From Adiantum capillus-veneris (Eukaryota > Streptophyta > Polypodiopsida > Polypodiales > Pteridaceae), in NCBI GenBank assembly GCA_014529385.2, contig CM043969.1:14129446-14193445 (forward strand): a stretch of DNA of 64,000 nt. The letters run 5' to 3'. The notes under the pieces are model-generated. The model was not told the origin of the DNA, did not search any database, and saw only the letters and a list, made by a program, of their open reading frames with translations. The translations under genes and the position numbers were made by a program. Every line of letters begins with the position of its first letter. The stretch's first letter is position 1. This document shows positions 61,093 through 64,000 of the stretch, piece after piece.

Positions 61093-62726
61093 GCATTTTT
61101 GGCTAGTCGTGGGATAATAGGTCGCTTACAGAGATGTCATGATGTATGGTCAAGAATCAAGCTTTGCCACATTTTTTTTGGCTTGAGGCCATCATGTGTG
61201 CTACTTATGTACTCAACATATGTCCAAAAAAATTTCAGTCTATGACTCCTTATGAGACATGGCATGATAAGAAGCCATCTATTGATCACATGCATGTTTT
61301 TGGTTGTTTAGCTTATGCTTTGCTGCAACAAACACAATGCGGAAAATTGGATGATAAGGCTGTTAAACGCATTCTTGTTGGTTACAGTACTGAAAGCAAA
61401 GGTTACGTGTTGTACCATCCGTAAACTAAATGTATCTTGGTTTCATGAGATGTTGTGTTTATGGGGGGAAAAAATTGTCCTTTGTTGTCATGTACTAGAG
61501 ATAGTAATGTAAGATCACAAGACATTTATGACAGCTTGTTGCCTTTTTTTTATGGTGCAAACTTGAATGTGAATTCCAATGAGGCAAATGTAAAACCTAT
61601 GGGGGGTTTTAAAAATGCTATGGATCAGCCTATTTCTGATGCAGATGTACATGATGTACTTGATGAGGGAAGGACTGAGAATGAACAAGCTAGAGGAATG
61701 CCCAAATGGCTGTTGCATACTTCGTGTGATAGTAAATTGGATAAAGCTATGTCTTGTCGTACTTGTTCAGGTTCTCACCATGCATCTTATGTGACATTGT
61801 TATGCTTTGGCTATTTCTAGTTTATGTGATGTGGACGAACCTCTGTCTTTTGCCAAACGGATCGCCATTGTGTTGTTTCTAGGGACACGAGGCAATTTTA
61901 GCACTTGAAAATCGCTCGCAAACATATAGACAACACCATGGCGAGCCGTTTGGCAATACGGCATGCCATAAAGCTTGCTCATAATGCATAAATATCTGAA
62001 TTTTGAAAATTGGATGGCTGCCATAAATTCAAAATATGATGCACTTATAGAAAATGACACATGGAATTTATGTGATTTGCCTCCTGGAAAGAAATTCCAT
62101 TGGTACAAAGTGGGTTTACAAGTTGAAACGTAAGCTAGATGATGGCTATAAGGCTCAACTTATTGCAAAAGGTTATGTAGAGAAAAAAGGCATAGATTAC
62201 GAAGAGACTTTTGCTTCCACTTGTCGTTTGACTACTGTTTGTTTTCTATGTGCATTAACATATCATTTTGGATGGGACGTACATCAATCAAACATTGTTA
62301 TTGCTTTCTTGAATGGTGATATATCTGAGGAAGTTTATGTAACACAGTCTTGTGGTATTGTCATAAAATGACAAGAAGATAAAGTGTGCAAATGTAAGAA
62401 ATCTTTGTATGGGTTGAAGCCGTCTCCTCGTGCTTGGTATGAGAAAGCTGACACTCATTTGGTTAAACGAGGCTTTTGTAAAGAGTCCAACAAAAATTAC
62501 TTTGTATATAATGCGTGAGGGTAATGTATTTCTCATTGTTGTTCTATATGTGGATGATTTGTTGACTACTGGCTCGAATGAGACACATATTGCTGAATTT
62601 AAGGTTAATTTGAATGCTACTTTCAAGATGAAAGATTTGGGGTTGTTGAATCATTACTTGGGTTGTTGCATCATTACTTGGGTTGAGCATTGTTGGCCGT
62701 CGATGTTGATTGATATATTGGCTTGA
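61093..62726 (+). pseudogene. Outer copia element, 3' portion: integrase end and reverse transcriptase
   Basis: After the LTR element the copia frame resumes with integrase C-terminal text (LPHFFWLEAIMCATYVLNIC, PSIDHMHVFGCLAYAL, KRILVGYSTESKGY). Degenerate linker follows. RT is then read as GTKWVYKLKRKLDDGYKAQL, CALTYHFGWDVHQSNIVIAF, KKSLYGLKPSPRAWYEKA and VVLYVDDLLTTGSNETH. It has TGA and TAA stops, frameshifts and a 22-bp duplication at the very end (ATCATTACTTGGGTTG twice, near 62650). RNase H and the 3' LTR were not recognised, so the element is truncated. Confidence 0.88.
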
Positions 62727-64000
62727 CCTAAGCTAACCATTTATCCTTTGTTGTTGCTCAGAGCTTGTTCTTTGTTGGCCTCAATATTTCATCTGACAGC
62801 TTTAGGTATGTCAAATACTTCATGGCATCAACTTGCGCTCCAGTATCCCACAAGTGCTTGTTTTGTCGATCCATCTACCAACTAGATATGGATACGTACA
62901 TTCATACCTCCAAGCCAGGCTTTGTCTAAATTGCTTTGATAGGAGGAGATCGGATTTCCAGTTGTCAAATTTGGGTTGTGTTTTGTCGCTCTTTGCACTT
63001 TAAAATTCGTTTTTTGCATTCACAAATTGAAAGCACTCTAAGCCACACATTCTAGCTCTTTCAATATGTACAAAAAACCTTGGTGGCTATGAGTGCACAG
63101 CCCCTCTATTAGTCAAAATATGAAGTTGACAAAATTTTATTGCGTGTTTGGCAAAAATTGATTTGCTTGCAAAATCCACAAATCAAGTGTAAATTCAATT
63201 TTGAAAAGACCACCAGGCTCCTTGTGAGTAACTCTAGCTATGATACAAGTCTGGTCTCAATCTGTGACAAAGTAACATGGATCACGATCCATGTACCTTT
63301 CTATCAGAATGTGATGAAACTTGGTACACAACTTTTCCTTGGTCTACTGATCTGGGCTATGTGCTTCTTGTGTGATTTGGATCAATTTAGGTAATCCAAA
63401 AGTCAAACCTTAGGTCTGCTTGGTGGTTTTTTGGTCTTGAAGTGTTTTTGCCCCCCTTCTGATGCACTTTCTGAACTTTTTTGGCCTCCTTGCTTTTGGA
63501 AGTTTTGTTAATGTTCTCTGTTATAGGCTGGTATGGTCTTTGTCCAAAAAATAACAAAAGGTACATGGATCACAATCCAGCTTCCGTCAGGTTTGGACTC
63601 TAAATTTGGAATGCTAGTTAATTATACTGTCAATAATCTACTCCTAAAACTTTTTTGGATTTGGACAACTTTTCTCTGTCAAAAGAAAAAATTTGTGTCT
63701 CCTTTGCAAATTTTGGCTATTTTTTTATATTTGTTATTTTGACCAACTTTTTTTTCACTTTTTGCTAATGTTCCTTTTGGGAGAGTTGTTCGAAATGGTA
63801 TCAACTACCTACTACTCAAATCTCAGTCTCAAATGATGAAAAGGTATATGGATCGTGATCCATGTTTGACAACATTTTGGCATAAAATTTGGTCAGTTGG
63901 TTCTCCATGCCTTGTAGACTTCAATTCCCAACCGTTTCTGAATTTGGATCTCTAAAAGTTGAAAAACCCCAAATTTTGGTCAATTCTTAAAGCTTTTGCT
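62727..64000. repeat. Non-coding DNA with a ~285-bp diverged tandem repeat
   Basis: No gene recognised. The landmark ACATGGATCACGATCCATGT, itself almost a palindrome, appears at 63275, as ACATGGATCACAATCC at 63563 and as ATATGGATCGTGATCCATGT at 63846. Similar text (TAATTTGG, CTCTGT, CTTTTTTGG) lies between, so at least three units of about 285 bp run to the window end. Confidence 0.6.

Overview
The window is plant nuclear DNA made almost entirely of transposable elements. The evidence is plant-type CACTA, Ty1/copia, Ty3/gypsy and LINE families, spliced genes with GT-AG introns, a captured exon of a heavy-metal-associated isoprenylated plant protein, and long (CT)n, (GT)n and (AT)n microsatellites. 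The repeat families and general texture would fit a large seed-free plant genome such as a fern, but that is a weak inference. I found no convincing intact host gene.

Layout. Positions 1-1394 plus 9157-9220 are one copy of a direct repeat whose second copy lies at 13493-14947. The first copy is split by a complete CACTA transposon (1395-9156). It has 12-bp terminal inverted repeats and a 3-bp ATG target duplication, and the second repeat copy preserves the empty site. The CACTA carries a spliced TNP2-type transposase gene, a TnpA-like gene and a captured HMA-domain exon. Then come a LINE missing its 3' half (9221-11746, minus strand), repeat-rich non-coding DNA, and two tail-to-tail degenerate genes. 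These are an unrecognised plus-strand gene (15541-17387) and a minus-strand DDE transposase (17633-19811) with the D(20)C(2)C...H(4)H(19)E arrangement shared by RAG1/Transib and CMC transposases.

From 20.5 to 36.7 kb there are remains of three plus-strand Ty3/gypsy elements. The first is split by a 3.66-kb insertion flanked by an 8-bp repeat. That insertion holds a minus-strand TATA box, a first exon and about nine copies of a ~150-bp tandem repeat. A second CACTA transposase remnant lies at 38.7-39.9 kb.

From 41.0 to 62.7 kb there is a three-level nest. A copia element (41005-41440, resuming at 61093) is interrupted in its integrase by a 19.65-kb LTR element (41441-61092, minus strand) with its own LTRs, primer-binding site and polypurine tract. 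Its internal reading frame has a CCHC knuckle and a protease-like domain, but I see no reverse transcriptase, RNase H or integrase. About 4.5 kb of that frame is tandemly duplicated, and one copy is interrupted by a nearly intact 4.9-kb copia element (50573-55489) with a 5-bp ATTTC duplication.

How it works together. Relative order can be read from the nesting: the outer copia is oldest, then the non-autonomous LTR element, then its internal duplication and the inner copia (order of these two unresolved). The CACTA inserted after the 1.45-kb repeat had duplicated. Most coding regions carry one or a few lesions, so much of this DNA is recently dead or moved only with enzymes made elsewhere.
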